From positions 1-56,993 of the forward strand of contig JACZJI010000042.1 in NCBI GenBank assembly GCA_014860665.1: a stretch of 56,993 nt of DNA. Reading direction: 5' to 3'. The notes under the pieces are model-generated. The model had not been told where the DNA came from, did no database searches, and saw nothing but the letters and a program-made list of their open reading frames with translations. Below are positions 25,072 through 33,507 of this stretch, piece after piece (the first letter of the stretch is position 1; each line of letters opens with the position of its first letter). Both the position numbers and the translations under genes were made by a program. Source of the DNA: Bacteroidales bacterium. Lineage in GTDB: Bacteria > Bacteroidota > Bacteroidia > Bacteroidales > F082.

Positions 25072-26747
25072 GATTCAATGGTTTTATTGGCTAACTTTCT
25101 TTTGTTTGAGGCGATATGCACCAAATAGCTCAATCCCAAAAAGGTTGAAATAAGCAGGAGTCTCGCCATGTCTTTAAAAAACATTCCTGTAGGAACCCCG
25201 TTTTTGAAATAGACAATTTTTTCGTTGAGATGGAAAATCTGAGCGATAATGCTGTCGTTGGCCCATGGCCAGGTTCCGTTAGTAAATAGTTGATGGAATG
25301 CGCTTTGCCAGCCTGCCATGTCTGTATGAACAGGTTCTATTAAAGATGTAATAAATATTACTATTATGAAAATTGGTGTAATCCATTTAATAATAAACTT
25401 ATAAATTGTGGGTACTTTAATATCAGACCCTCGTGTGATCTCTTCCCATCCGTTTTTCATGCCGAAGACCCAGGAGAAGAGTATCACTTCCAGTGTGGCA
25501 AATACCACAAGTGAGACAGTTCCCGTCCAGTAATCGTATTCATTGAAAACACCATATTCGAAGAAGAAAATGGTAGGAAGGGCAAGGATAAGAACAATGA
25601 TCCCGAGAACAATCGAGCTTTTCCCTCTTTTCCACCCGAATTCATCTTCCATAAAACCCATGAATGGTGTTCCCATAGCCAGAGAAGAGGTGATTCCTGC
25701 AAAGAACAGTAACCCAAACCATGCGACACCTGACAATGTTGCCAAAAGCGGTCCCCATTGATTGAACAAATAAGGCATGGTTTTAAATGCCATCATAAAG
25801 CCGGCATTTTGTTTTACCCAGTCAAGACCCATGTAACCAACTGCGATTGGAATTACAATGGCTGCGCCTAAAACAATCTCCACAAACTCATTCATCCATC
25901 CTGCAGTCATGGCGTTAAGGGCGATATCATCATTTTTCTTTAAGTATGCCGCGTAGCATTGAATGGTTCCCATACCCACGGAAAGGGTAAAAAATATTTG
26001 ACCCGCCGCCGCAAGCCAGACTTTGGGATTAGCCAGACTGGTAAAATCCGGTTTCCATAGGAAATCCAATCCTACCTGAGAATTGCATGTGGTACATCCC
26101 GCTACTCCTGTATGTCCAAGTGTGATTCCTCTGATGGCAAGAAAAATACCGAAAAGAATCAATAAAGGCATCCCGATTTTGGCGACTTTCTCAATCCCTC
26201 CACTCAATCCTTTGGATAAGATATAAATATTAATTGCGAGTGTGATCAGGAAAATTACGATAGCCCAATGGGGTATATTAATATCCACAATTCGATCACT
26301 AAGCGTGCCGTGAACTCCAACATAATTATCAAAAGCCGTACTTACCTGTGCTCGTGACAATCCTGTAAAGCTTTGACCAATAGATTTTAGCGTGTAGCTA
26401 AGAGTCCAGGATTCGATATAGGTATAATAAGAAATAATTCCAAGGTTGGTAAAGATTCCGAAAACACCGACGTATTTCCAGATTCTTTTTTTACCCATAC
26501 TGTCCGTAATAAAGGGGGTGGAGTGGTTTCCCTTGATACCGCCATACCGTCCCATGGCCCATTCTATCCATAACAATGGAATTCCCATAACAAGGAATGA
26601 AACAAAATAGGGGATGATGAATGCTCCCCCTCCGTTTTGTACCGCCTGAACAGGAAATCTTAGAAAGTTACCAAGGCCGACAGCATTACCAGCCATGGCG
26701 AGAATAAGGCCAATTCGAGATCCCCAACCGTCTTTACTTTGTGCCAT
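25068..26747 (-). CDS. NSS-family sodium-dependent transporter (MetP-like)
   Basis: This 559-residue membrane protein begins with the SLC6/LeuT first helix, GNAVGLGNFLRFPVQAVQNG, which forms part of the Na+ and substrate sites, followed by PYFVSFLVMGIPLLWIEWAMGR. About 12 helices follow. Family members import amino acids with sodium. The coupled 49-residue small subunit points to the MetP/MetS type, which carries methionine and alanine in Corynebacterium. The substrate here is unproven. Confidence 0.9.
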   Translation of the reverse strand: MAQSKDGWGSRIGLILAMAGNAVGLGNFLRFPVQAVQNGGGAFIIPYFVSFLVMGIPLLWIEWAMGRYGGIKGNHSTPFITDSMGKKRIWKYVGVFGIFTNLGIISYYTYIESWTLSYTLKSIGQSFTGLSRAQVSTAFDNYVGVHGTLSDRIVDINIPHWAIVIFLITLAINIYILSKGLSGGIEKVAKIGMPLLILFGIFLAIRGITLGHTGVAGCTTCNSQVGLDFLWKPDFTSLANPKVWLAAAGQIFFTLSVGMGTIQCYAAYLKKNDDIALNAMTAGWMNEFVEIVLGAAIVIPIAVGYMGLDWVKQNAGFMMAFKTMPYLFNQWGPLLATLSGVAWFGLLFFAGITSSLAMGTPFMGFMEDEFGWKRGKSSIVLGIIVLILALPTIFFFEYGVFNEYDYWTGTVSLVVFATLEVILFSWVFGMKNGWEEITRGSDIKVPTIYKFIIKWITPIFIIVIFITSLIEPVHTDMAGWQSAFHQLFTNGTWPWANDSIIAQIFHLNEKIVYFKNGVPTGMFFKDMARLLLISTFLGLSYLVHIASNKRKLANKTIES

Positions 26748-26861
26748 AGAACGCAGATTTAGTGGAAAAATGAAGAATTTATCTGCAATTATAAGAAATT
26801 GTGAATTTTTTCAGTGATAAAATCACAAAAATCTTTCAAAAACAAAAAAAATTACAGGAAG

Positions 26862-28043
26862 TTAATATAGAAAGGTCCCGTGAGCAGTCTGGATGGTTAG
26901 CTTTTTCTTCTCTGATTTTTCCACATACCCCACAATCCTGGCATCCACACCGAAAGATTCGGAGATGGTGATCAGATCAGTGGCAATAGCTTCAGGAACA
27001 TAGAGTTCCATGCGGTGCCCCATGTTAAAAACCTGATACATTTCTTCCCAGGGTGTGCCTGATTGCTCTTGAATCATTTGGAATAATTCAGGGGTAGGGA
27101 AGAGGTTGTTTTTGATGATGTGCAATTTTTCGATGAAATGCAATACTTTGGTTTGTGCACCGCCACTGCAATGAATGATTCCATGAATCTGTTTTTTATG
27201 CTTCCCGAAAATAGATTTCATGATAGGAGCATAGGTTCTCGTGGGAGATAAAATCAATTCTCCAACCGTTATTCCTTTAACCGGTGACTCATCTGTAAGT
27301 TTTAGTTTTCCTGAATAAACAAGTGAATCAGGTATATGTGGGTCAAAACTTTCAGGATAGGAATTAGCGAGACTGTGTTCCAGCACATCATGACGAGCCG
27401 AAGTCAGGCCGTTGCTACCCATGCCACCATTGTATTTTTCTTCATAGGAAGCTTTTCCGAATGAAGCAAACCCTACAATGACATCTCCGGGCTGAATGTG
27501 ATTTTCAATGATTTCATCTCTGCGAACACGCGCCGTCACTGTGGAGTCTACAATGACTGTTCTGACCAAATCGCCTACATCAGCGGTTTCCCCTCCTGTC
27601 AGATGCATGGTTACGCCCAGCTTTCTCATTTTTTCCAGGAACGTTTCTGTTCCGTTGATCAATGCAGCTATGACTTCGCCCGGAATCAGGTTTTTGTTAC
27701 GACCAATGGTTGAAGAAAGTAAAATATTGTCGGTAACTCCTATACACAAAAGATCATCTGTATTCATCACTACGGCATCCTGTGCAATACCTTCCCAGAC
27801 ACTCATGTCTCCGGTTTCTTTCCAATAGAGGTAGGCCAGGGAAGATTTTGTTCCTGCTCCGTCGGCGTGCATAATATTGCAATAATTATCATCGTTACCA
27901 AGAATATCCGGTATTACCTTGCAGAAAGCATTTGGAAACAGGCCCTTATCCAGATTTTTAATTGCCTGGTGGACATCTTCTTTTGCTGCAGATACGCCTC
28001 GTTGTGTATATCTAGAATTTTGGTCTGTTGCCTTATTTTTCAT
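26862..28043 (-). CDS. purM: Phosphoribosylformylglycinamidine cyclo-ligase (AIR synthase)
   Basis: This 393-residue protein has the PurM order: ATP and substrate loop with YTQRGVSAAK, HADGAGTKSSLAYLY, AQDAVVMNTDDLLCIG, LTGGETADVGDLV and a C-terminal FNMGHRMELYV segment. The enzyme closes the imidazole ring of FGAM to give AIR in purine synthesis. It is longer than E. coli PurM (345 residues), as I expect for Bacteroidota forms. Its start overlaps the end of the upstream OmpA-family gene by 11 nt, so the two are co-transcribed. Confidence 0.88.
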   Translation of the reverse strand: MKNKATDQNSRYTQRGVSAAKEDVHQAIKNLDKGLFPNAFCKVIPDILGNDDNYCNIMHADGAGTKSSLAYLYWKETGDMSVWEGIAQDAVVMNTDDLLCIGVTDNILLSSTIGRNKNLIPGEVIAALINGTETFLEKMRKLGVTMHLTGGETADVGDLVRTVIVDSTVTARVRRDEIIENHIQPGDVIVGFASFGKASYEEKYNGGMGSNGLTSARHDVLEHSLANSYPESFDPHIPDSLVYSGKLKLTDESPVKGITVGELILSPTRTYAPIMKSIFGKHKKQIHGIIHCSGGAQTKVLHFIEKLHIIKNNLFPTPELFQMIQEQSGTPWEEMYQVFNMGHRMELYVPEAIATDLITISESFGVDARIVGYVEKSEKKKLTIQTAHGTFLY

Positions 28044-30498
28044 GGATGATTAAAAGATTTGTTTTGGTATCGAACTGATAATTACCGAATTTTTGTAATA
28101 CCTGTCTTCCCATGACAATTCCAAAATAGAGGTCTTGGGAGACAATGAATTGTACATTTTTAACCGTTTTACCGGCAATGGTTATACTTTTCAGTGTGAC
28201 AATGGCATGGTCTGCTACAGTGTTGTTTCTTAGAACAACTTCGGGATTTTCAAAATCATCTTTGGTGATAACACCCTCCTGAAGCATCCTGACAGCCTGA
28301 CTGACAGAAATCTGGGCACTATTGTTTGCATCGTAAATGAAAGGTTCTGAATAGCCGTTTATCACACAATTAGCAACATACATCCCATTGGATTTATTCG
28401 TAGTGAACGGAACTGAGTTTTGGGGTTGGTTGATTGCAATAGTCATGCTGGTATCCGCAACGGCTACATCTTCTGACGGTGAAAAATCTCTTCTCAGGAC
28501 TCTGAAATCTGTTCTCCGGTTCAACGCGTAAGCCGCTTCTTCTTCAGTTGGATTCTTAAGTCCCTTAATATAATTATCGGTCAGGGTTGTTCCTTTTGTG
28601 AAAACAAAACCGTCTTTTCGGATGTCTTTCTGCAAGCTTCGGGGAACACGTTCACCATAACCTTTGGCTACCAGTCTTCCAGGATTGATGCCTCGCATAA
28701 TGAGATAGTCTACAACAGACAGTGCCCTTTTCTGCGAAAGAATATCATTACTTTCCACCGAACCTCTGGAGTCTGTGTGCGAACCCAGCTCAATAACCAG
28801 TTTAGGATTGTTTCGCAGGAGCTGAACCAGTCCCTGTAAAGAATCCTGGAATTGAGGTCTTAGATCCCATTTCCCGAAATCATAAAGGATATCAGGTAAT
28901 ACAATAGGCTGGGAAGGGATGCGCTTCATCGAGAAGTTAATTTTAAAATCCTTGCTGAATTCCCTGTCTACTGTTGTAAATTCTGATGAGGTTGTAAAAT
29001 AATCCTCGGCTCCGGCTGTAACTGTATAGGCTGTGTTTTTCTTTAGCTGGCTTTTCTCAAATGAATAATAGCCTTTGTCATTGGTAATTGTGCTTAAAGT
29101 TGGTGTTTTTGCGGCTGACAGTAAAACTTTAACATTGGGCATCCCGAAAAGGGTCTGCTCGTCCTGTACAGTACCCGACAAAGTAAAACTTACGGTAGGC
29201 TGTACAAACGAGTAAATGTCTTCTTTTCCTTTTCCACCTTTCCGGTTAGAACTGAAATAACCCTTGTTTTCACCAGGTTCAAAGATAATTCCAAAATCAT
29301 CAAAGGTAGAGTTGATGGGATAACGCAGGTTTACGGGTTTCCCCCAATTTCCGGTAGAATCTTTTCTGCTTACGAAAATATCCAGTCCGCCCATGCCGCC
29401 ATGCCCGTCGGAAGAAAAATATAGCGTGCTGTCGTTTCTCAGGAAAGGAAAGACTTCGTTTCCCTTGGTGTTAATGACAGGTCCCATATTAAACGGATGT
29501 CCAAAGGGTAACCCTTTGCTTTTTCGTGTTGAGACCCAAAGATCGTTGCCTCCCAGTGTACCCCTTTTATCCGAAGAAAAAATCAGTGTAAGCTCATCAG
29601 GGCTTAACGTCGGCTGACCGACTGTTTGTGTGCTGTCGATACCTTGTATTTTTACCAGTTCCGCTTTTCCCCAGTTTCTTCCAATACGAACTGATTTATA
29701 GATCTGACAACCCGTTGTTTTGTCTTCAACTTTCTTACAGCGTGTGAAATAAATGGCATTGTATTGTTCGTTCAATGTGGCTGCGCCTTCGTTGGCTTTG
29801 GTATCAATATTTCCTGATTTATCCAGCAAAACAGGTGCAGTCCAATTCCCGTTTCGGTCGAGCTGTGTTTGGAAAAGGTCGGTAAATTTTAAGCCTGTCC
29901 AATTGTCTATGTCTTTTCCTGTGCTTTCTTTTCTGTTGGAAGTGAAAACCAGCTGGTTATAATTTCCGGAAAGGAAAGCAGGCGCAAAATCAGATTCTCT
30001 GGAATTTATTTCCCTGACATTTTTTACCTGATATTTTGTGGGATGCTCCATCCAGGTTTGCACCAGTTTTGTGGTTTCTTCCCCCAGTTTTCCGCGTGGA
30101 TCATTTGGAACCTGATCCTCGTACATCTTGTAATATTTCAGAGCTTCGTTGAAGCTCCCGTTCATTTTTAGTAAGTCTGCAAGATCCAGAATTACAACAG
30201 GATGTTTCTTGTCGTAGCCATAGAGTATAAGATGCCGGTAAAAGAATTCAGCTCGTGTATAGTTTTGTGTCATAACCAGACACTTAGCCATACGATAGGC
30301 AACCAGGTTTTTAACTTCCCGATTGTTGCTTATTTTGTCGTATATTTTCTCGTATTTATTTAATGCATTCCAGTATTGCTGGTTTTCAAACATCTGATCT
30401 GCCGTCTTTAGCCGACTGAGATGTTGGGAGTAGGAGATGGCTGGTAACAGGAAAAATAGAATCAAGATGAAGTACTTTCCTGTTTTTGACGTGGCCAT
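28033..30498 (-). CDS. PorE-like OmpA-family protein with C-terminal retropepsin-like domain
   Basis: This 821-residue exported protein has a signal peptide (1-24), TPR-like helices (about 30-150), a PD40/WD40-like propeller (about 165-430; SDGHGGMGGLDIF and SSNRKGGKGKEDIY repeats), a carboxypeptidase-regulatory-like domain (about 437-500) and an OmpA-type peptidoglycan-binding domain (about 530-675; GSHTDSRGS). This order matches PorE of the type IX secretion machinery. Residues 705-821 add a domain with the outline of a clan AA retropepsin fold: YDANNSAQISVS, then KSITIAGKTVKNVQFIV, then IVMGRQVLQKFG. The expected DTG is D723-A-N, so it is probably not a protease. The role of the extra domain is unknown. 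Confidence 0.85.
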   Translation of the reverse strand: MATSKTGKYFILILFFLLPAISYSQHLSRLKTADQMFENQQYWNALNKYEKIYDKISNNREVKNLVAYRMAKCLVMTQNYTRAEFFYRHLILYGYDKKHPVVILDLADLLKMNGSFNEALKYYKMYEDQVPNDPRGKLGEETTKLVQTWMEHPTKYQVKNVREINSRESDFAPAFLSGNYNQLVFTSNRKESTGKDIDNWTGLKFTDLFQTQLDRNGNWTAPVLLDKSGNIDTKANEGAATLNEQYNAIYFTRCKKVEDKTTGCQIYKSVRIGRNWGKAELVKIQGIDSTQTVGQPTLSPDELTLIFSSDKRGTLGGNDLWVSTRKSKGLPFGHPFNMGPVINTKGNEVFPFLRNDSTLYFSSDGHGGMGGLDIFVSRKDSTGNWGKPVNLRYPINSTFDDFGIIFEPGENKGYFSSNRKGGKGKEDIYSFVQPTVSFTLSGTVQDEQTLFGMPNVKVLLSAAKTPTLSTITNDKGYYSFEKSQLKKNTAYTVTAGAEDYFTTSSEFTTVDREFSKDFKINFSMKRIPSQPIVLPDILYDFGKWDLRPQFQDSLQGLVQLLRNNPKLVIELGSHTDSRGSVESNDILSQKRALSVVDYLIMRGINPGRLVAKGYGERVPRSLQKDIRKDGFVFTKGTTLTDNYIKGLKNPTEEEAAYALNRRTDFRVLRRDFSPSEDVAVADTSMTIAINQPQNSVPFTTNKSNGMYVANCVINGYSEPFIYDANNSAQISVSQAVRMLQEGVITKDDFENPEVVLRNNTVADHAIVTLKSITIAGKTVKNVQFIVSQDLYFGIVMGRQVLQKFGNYQFDTKTNLLIIHEK

Positions 30499-30534
30499 AT
30501 CTTTTCCTCCGGCAATTTCTGTTTTCGGGAATAT

Positions 30535-31209
30535 TTAGGATTGATTATTAAGTGTTTCAGTGACAGGTTTGGTGGAGTTAACTTCTGTATTTACGTCAGT
30601 TTCCGGTGTTTTTTCTATCGATTCTGGTTTTGTCTTTTTGGCTGCAGGCTTTTTAGCAGGAGTCTTTTTAACTTCCTTTTCAGCGGACTCTGCATCTATT
30701 ACCTCTGACTTAGGCTTTTTTACCGTTGTCCTTGGCTTTTTAGCAGTTGATGCTTTTGCATCTTCCTTCACAGCTGTTTTTTGACTTTTTGATGAAGCAG
30801 TAGTTTTCTTTTTTGTAGTTGTTTTTTTAGTTACAGGTTTTGCTTCATCCTCTTCCTGGACAATATCAGCATCAGGAACTGCTTTTTTTACAGATGATTT
30901 GGCTTTGGGAGTCTTTTTCTTTTCTTCTGGCTGTTCTTCACCGCCGTCAGCTTTTTCTTCCGGGTCTCCTTCCAGGTCTATCTTTTTCTTATATTCCTTA
31001 AGTTTATCTTCCCGCTCAATACGGTTTGCTTCCCGATTGATTTCATTTTTCACATCTTCAGAGGCTCTTTTAATTTCGCTTACAAATTTTCCAAGTCCTT
31101 TAGCCAGTTCCGGTATCTTGCCAGGACCAAATACAAGAAAGATTGCCAATACGATAAGCAATATTTCACCTGTTCCTAAATCCAAAAATAATAAACTCAC
31201 TGTCTGCAA
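30535..31209 (-). CDS. TatA/TatB-like translocase subunit with long Lys-rich tail
   Basis: This 224-residue protein has the TatA/B core: a membrane helix (about 8-27, GTGEILLIVLAIFLVFGPGK), the FGPGKIPELAKGLGKFV hinge and an amphipathic helix to about 60. Residues 85-224 form a low-complexity tail rich in Lys, Thr, Ala and Pro, with repeated KKT, KKP and AKK, much like histone H1. TatA proteins are usually 60-90 residues and TatB about 170. The tail is cytoplasmic by the usual topology. Twin-arginine transport is the expected role; no tatC is visible nearby. Confidence 0.85.
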   Translation of the reverse strand: MQTVSLLFLDLGTGEILLIVLAIFLVFGPGKIPELAKGLGKFVSEIKRASEDVKNEINREANRIEREDKLKEYKKKIDLEGDPEEKADGGEEQPEEKKKTPKAKSSVKKAVPDADIVQEEDEAKPVTKKTTTKKKTTASSKSQKTAVKEDAKASTAKKPRTTVKKPKSEVIDAESAEKEVKKTPAKKPAAKKTKPESIEKTPETDVNTEVNSTKPVTETLNNQS

Positions 31210-31222
31210 TTTTTAGTTTGAA

Positions 31223-31255
31223 CAAAAGTATAAAATTAACGGTTTTCCCGTCAAA
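31223..31255 (-). promoter_or_regulatory. Promoter of the TatA-like gene
   Basis: On the minus strand TTTG (plus 31252-31255), a 21-nt spacer, then TACTTTTG (plus 31223-31230), 13 nt before the ATG. Both elements and their spacing fit the Bacteroidota consensus. Confidence 0.65.
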
Positions 31256-31361
31256 ATAGTTTGTAGCCTTTAACTTACTTTAAAAGAAAAGTTTGAAATG
31301 ATGGAAAAGTCTGAAAAGTTAAAGGGTAGGAAAGGCCAAAAAATCCGCACATCCAATAAAA

Positions 31362-31450
31362 CCGTATCATTGCCAGGTTCCGCCTTTGGCGGAGATGGCA
31401 ATCTCATAATTTGAGATGACTTCGTCGGTCACCTGCCAGCCATGACGCCG
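31362..31450. repeat. Degenerate imperfect palindrome
   Basis: The ends CATTGCCAGGT (from 31369) and ACCTGCCAGCCATG (31431-31444) are imperfect inverted repeats. Between them are two smaller hairpins, CCGCC/GGCGG (31380-31392) and ATCTCA/TGAGAT (31401-31417). It resembles a worn interspersed intergenic repeat; only one copy is visible here. Confidence 0.4.
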
Positions 31451-31523
31451 TCCTGAATTTTTCATTCCCAACAATCGCATGACGACAGTTGTTTCTTTCA
31501 AAACTATAGCTCACTTTAGTCAC

Positions 31524-32885
31524 TTAAGACTGAATAATCCGGTCCGTAACAGTGCGTCCTTGTTTAATTCTGTCGGCCATTCCAATGCCGCCAATCATGC
31601 TGCCCGCCAGGAAAAGTCCGGGATATTTTTTCTCGATGGTTTCAATGGCCTGGATTCTTTCACCCGAATCGGCACCATATTGTGCAATGGCACGGCTATG
31701 GCTTTTAGTCTTAAGTAAATCGGGTTTGAAATCTTTCATTCCCATGATGATTTTCATTTCATCAGCGATAAGGTTTTCAAGTTCATCGTCCCTTAAATCG
31801 GCCAGTTCAGCTTTGCGCATACCGCCCACAAAAGTGGTGATCAAAGCTCCGCCTTCCGGAGCGCGGTCCTTGAAAAGTGTTGACATGAACAATGCACCAA
31901 GCAAATTCCGGTTTTCTTTAAACGGAATCAGTCCGCCAAAGGCATCCAGAGAAATCCCGTTCCATTTTTTGAATCCGACGGCAACTTCAGTAACGCGGGC
32001 ATATTTCAGACGTGTAATAGGAGCCAGGGTTTCTTTTCCAATAAATGAGAAAAGTTTTTCCACTTCTGCTGAATTTACCGTGCTGACAATATGCGTAAAA
32101 GTTTCGTCAATGTTCTGCCCTTTGATTTGGAAACCATTTTCAGCAGGTTTGATGGACAGGTCTTTACACTCTGTTTTAATATTTTCTTTACCAAGCTTTC
32201 TGACCAGCGCTTTAACCAGTTCTTCAAGCCCCCCTTCCACTGAAAATATTTTTCCGGTAGCTTTCTTCTGATTTTCGTCTTTAGGTTCCTTGCGCTTTTT
32301 GATGGCGCCGCCGATAAAGCTTCCGTAATTCTGTTCCAGGTTATATAATTTAGGCAAGGCATACTTGGGAACGATGTACTGAGGGTCTCCGGCGTAAATA
32401 CCAAGAATAAAAGGATCTATCGCATAATCCAGAAAACTCTGGCCCATTCTTCTTTTTACCAGGTCAGCCAGACTTTCGTTGGGATTGGTTCCCGGTTTAC
32501 GAAATGGTTCCCCCAGAATCCTGAGTTTATCTTTCAATGAAAACAATGGAGTGCTGATACCACTTCCAATCCCCGAAGGCATGGCGTGCCAACGGCCACC
32601 TTTCCAGATTAATCTTTTGCCGGAAGCGTCATTCGCTATCTCCAGCTTGCATTCATCTTTCAGATCTGCAAATAGATCCATGACCTCTGGTTGTGAGATG
32701 GTCCCGCTATTGGGGCCTGTTTCATATAAAAATCCGTTTTCACGGTGCGATGCGATAACACCGCCCATGTGATTGGAACTTTCGAAAATTGTAAAAGGGA
32801 TTTGTTCTTTTTTCAGGTTAAAAGCCGTTACGAGTCCTGTAATTCCTCCGCCGATAATAGCTACCTTCTTTTGTTTCTGCTCCAT
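31524..32885 (-). CDS. hemG: Protoporphyrinogen/coproporphyrinogen oxidase
   Basis: This 453-residue FAD enzyme starts with the dinucleotide motif GGGITGLVTAFNLKK and the ESSNHMGGVIAS segment, and ends with a C-terminal FAD loop (GLFLAGSMIGGIGMADRIKQG). It is the soluble HemY/PgoX type of oxidase, which converts protoporphyrinogen IX (or coproporphyrinogen III) to the porphyrin in haem synthesis. No other hem gene is adjacent. The family call is firm; the exact substrate is not. Confidence 0.88.
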   Translation of the reverse strand: MEQKQKKVAIIGGGITGLVTAFNLKKEQIPFTIFESSNHMGGVIASHRENGFLYETGPNSGTISQPEVMDLFADLKDECKLEIANDASGKRLIWKGGRWHAMPSGIGSGISTPLFSLKDKLRILGEPFRKPGTNPNESLADLVKRRMGQSFLDYAIDPFILGIYAGDPQYIVPKYALPKLYNLEQNYGSFIGGAIKKRKEPKDENQKKATGKIFSVEGGLEELVKALVRKLGKENIKTECKDLSIKPAENGFQIKGQNIDETFTHIVSTVNSAEVEKLFSFIGKETLAPITRLKYARVTEVAVGFKKWNGISLDAFGGLIPFKENRNLLGALFMSTLFKDRAPEGGALITTFVGGMRKAELADLRDDELENLIADEMKIIMGMKDFKPDLLKTKSHSRAIAQYGADSGERIQAIETIEKKYPGLFLAGSMIGGIGMADRIKQGRTVTDRIIQS

Positions 32886-33507
32886 AAAGTTCAGTTCTTT
32901 TTTAAGTCGTGCAAAATTAGGAAAAGCGATTAATATACCGTATTATATTCATTTTAAATTGTTAGAATTTTAACAATAAAAATTTTGTTTCAATGGAGGA
33001 AACCACAGAAAAAAATCCTGTTTATTTTCTGTTTCATGAAGTTTTTATTGGTAAAAACTTAAAAAATGTTAAACATTTCTTTTTTTTAAAAAAGAGAAGA
33101 AAAACAATGATTAATAAAATGTTAACACAGGTATTCCTGATAATTTGTTGCTACTTTTGTAACAAATTAGTAGGAATTAAAGGGGAATATATGGAGTGAT
33201 CATTACTTTCATCTCGTCTTTTCGGGCTTTATCCTTGTCGATTTAATGTGATAATTCTGTTAATCCAAAAGCTTGGAATTATTTACGGATAAGTTGCTCT
33301 TTGCGATTCCACTGATGTCGGGTTTTCTGATTGAAATACTGAATTTAAAAGGGTTTTCGCCTGTCAGAAAAGAATCTTTATTTAACAATTTAATTGGACT
33401 TAATATTCGCTTTTTCGTTACAGCCAGGCGAATTTATCATTCAGACACATCAATTGTTTGTGCTGAATACTTTGAATTATTTTGAAAACTCATAAAGCTT
33501 ATAGATT
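32886..33507. other. 622-bp AT-rich intergenic region
   Basis: This divergent gap holds a -7 box for the oxidase (32912-32919, minus) and a possible -7 box TACTTTTG (33152-33159, plus) far upstream of the T9SS cargo gene. A long T/A palindrome lies around 33079-33101. Short reading frames here show no protein-like features. Confidence 0.5.
32912..32919 (-). promoter_or_regulatory. -7 box before hemG
   Basis: On the minus strand TAATTTTG, followed by C, 27 nt before the ATG at 32885. No -33 element is clear. Confidence 0.4.

Noticed and set aside
31552..32271. 239-codon plus-strand frame opposite hemG
   Set aside because: Antisense to a clear FAD oxidase; Ser-rich shadow composition without features.
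33273..33485. 70-codon plus-strand frame before the T9SS cargo gene
   Set aside because: TTG start, AT-rich, no motif, no signal. Most likely chance.
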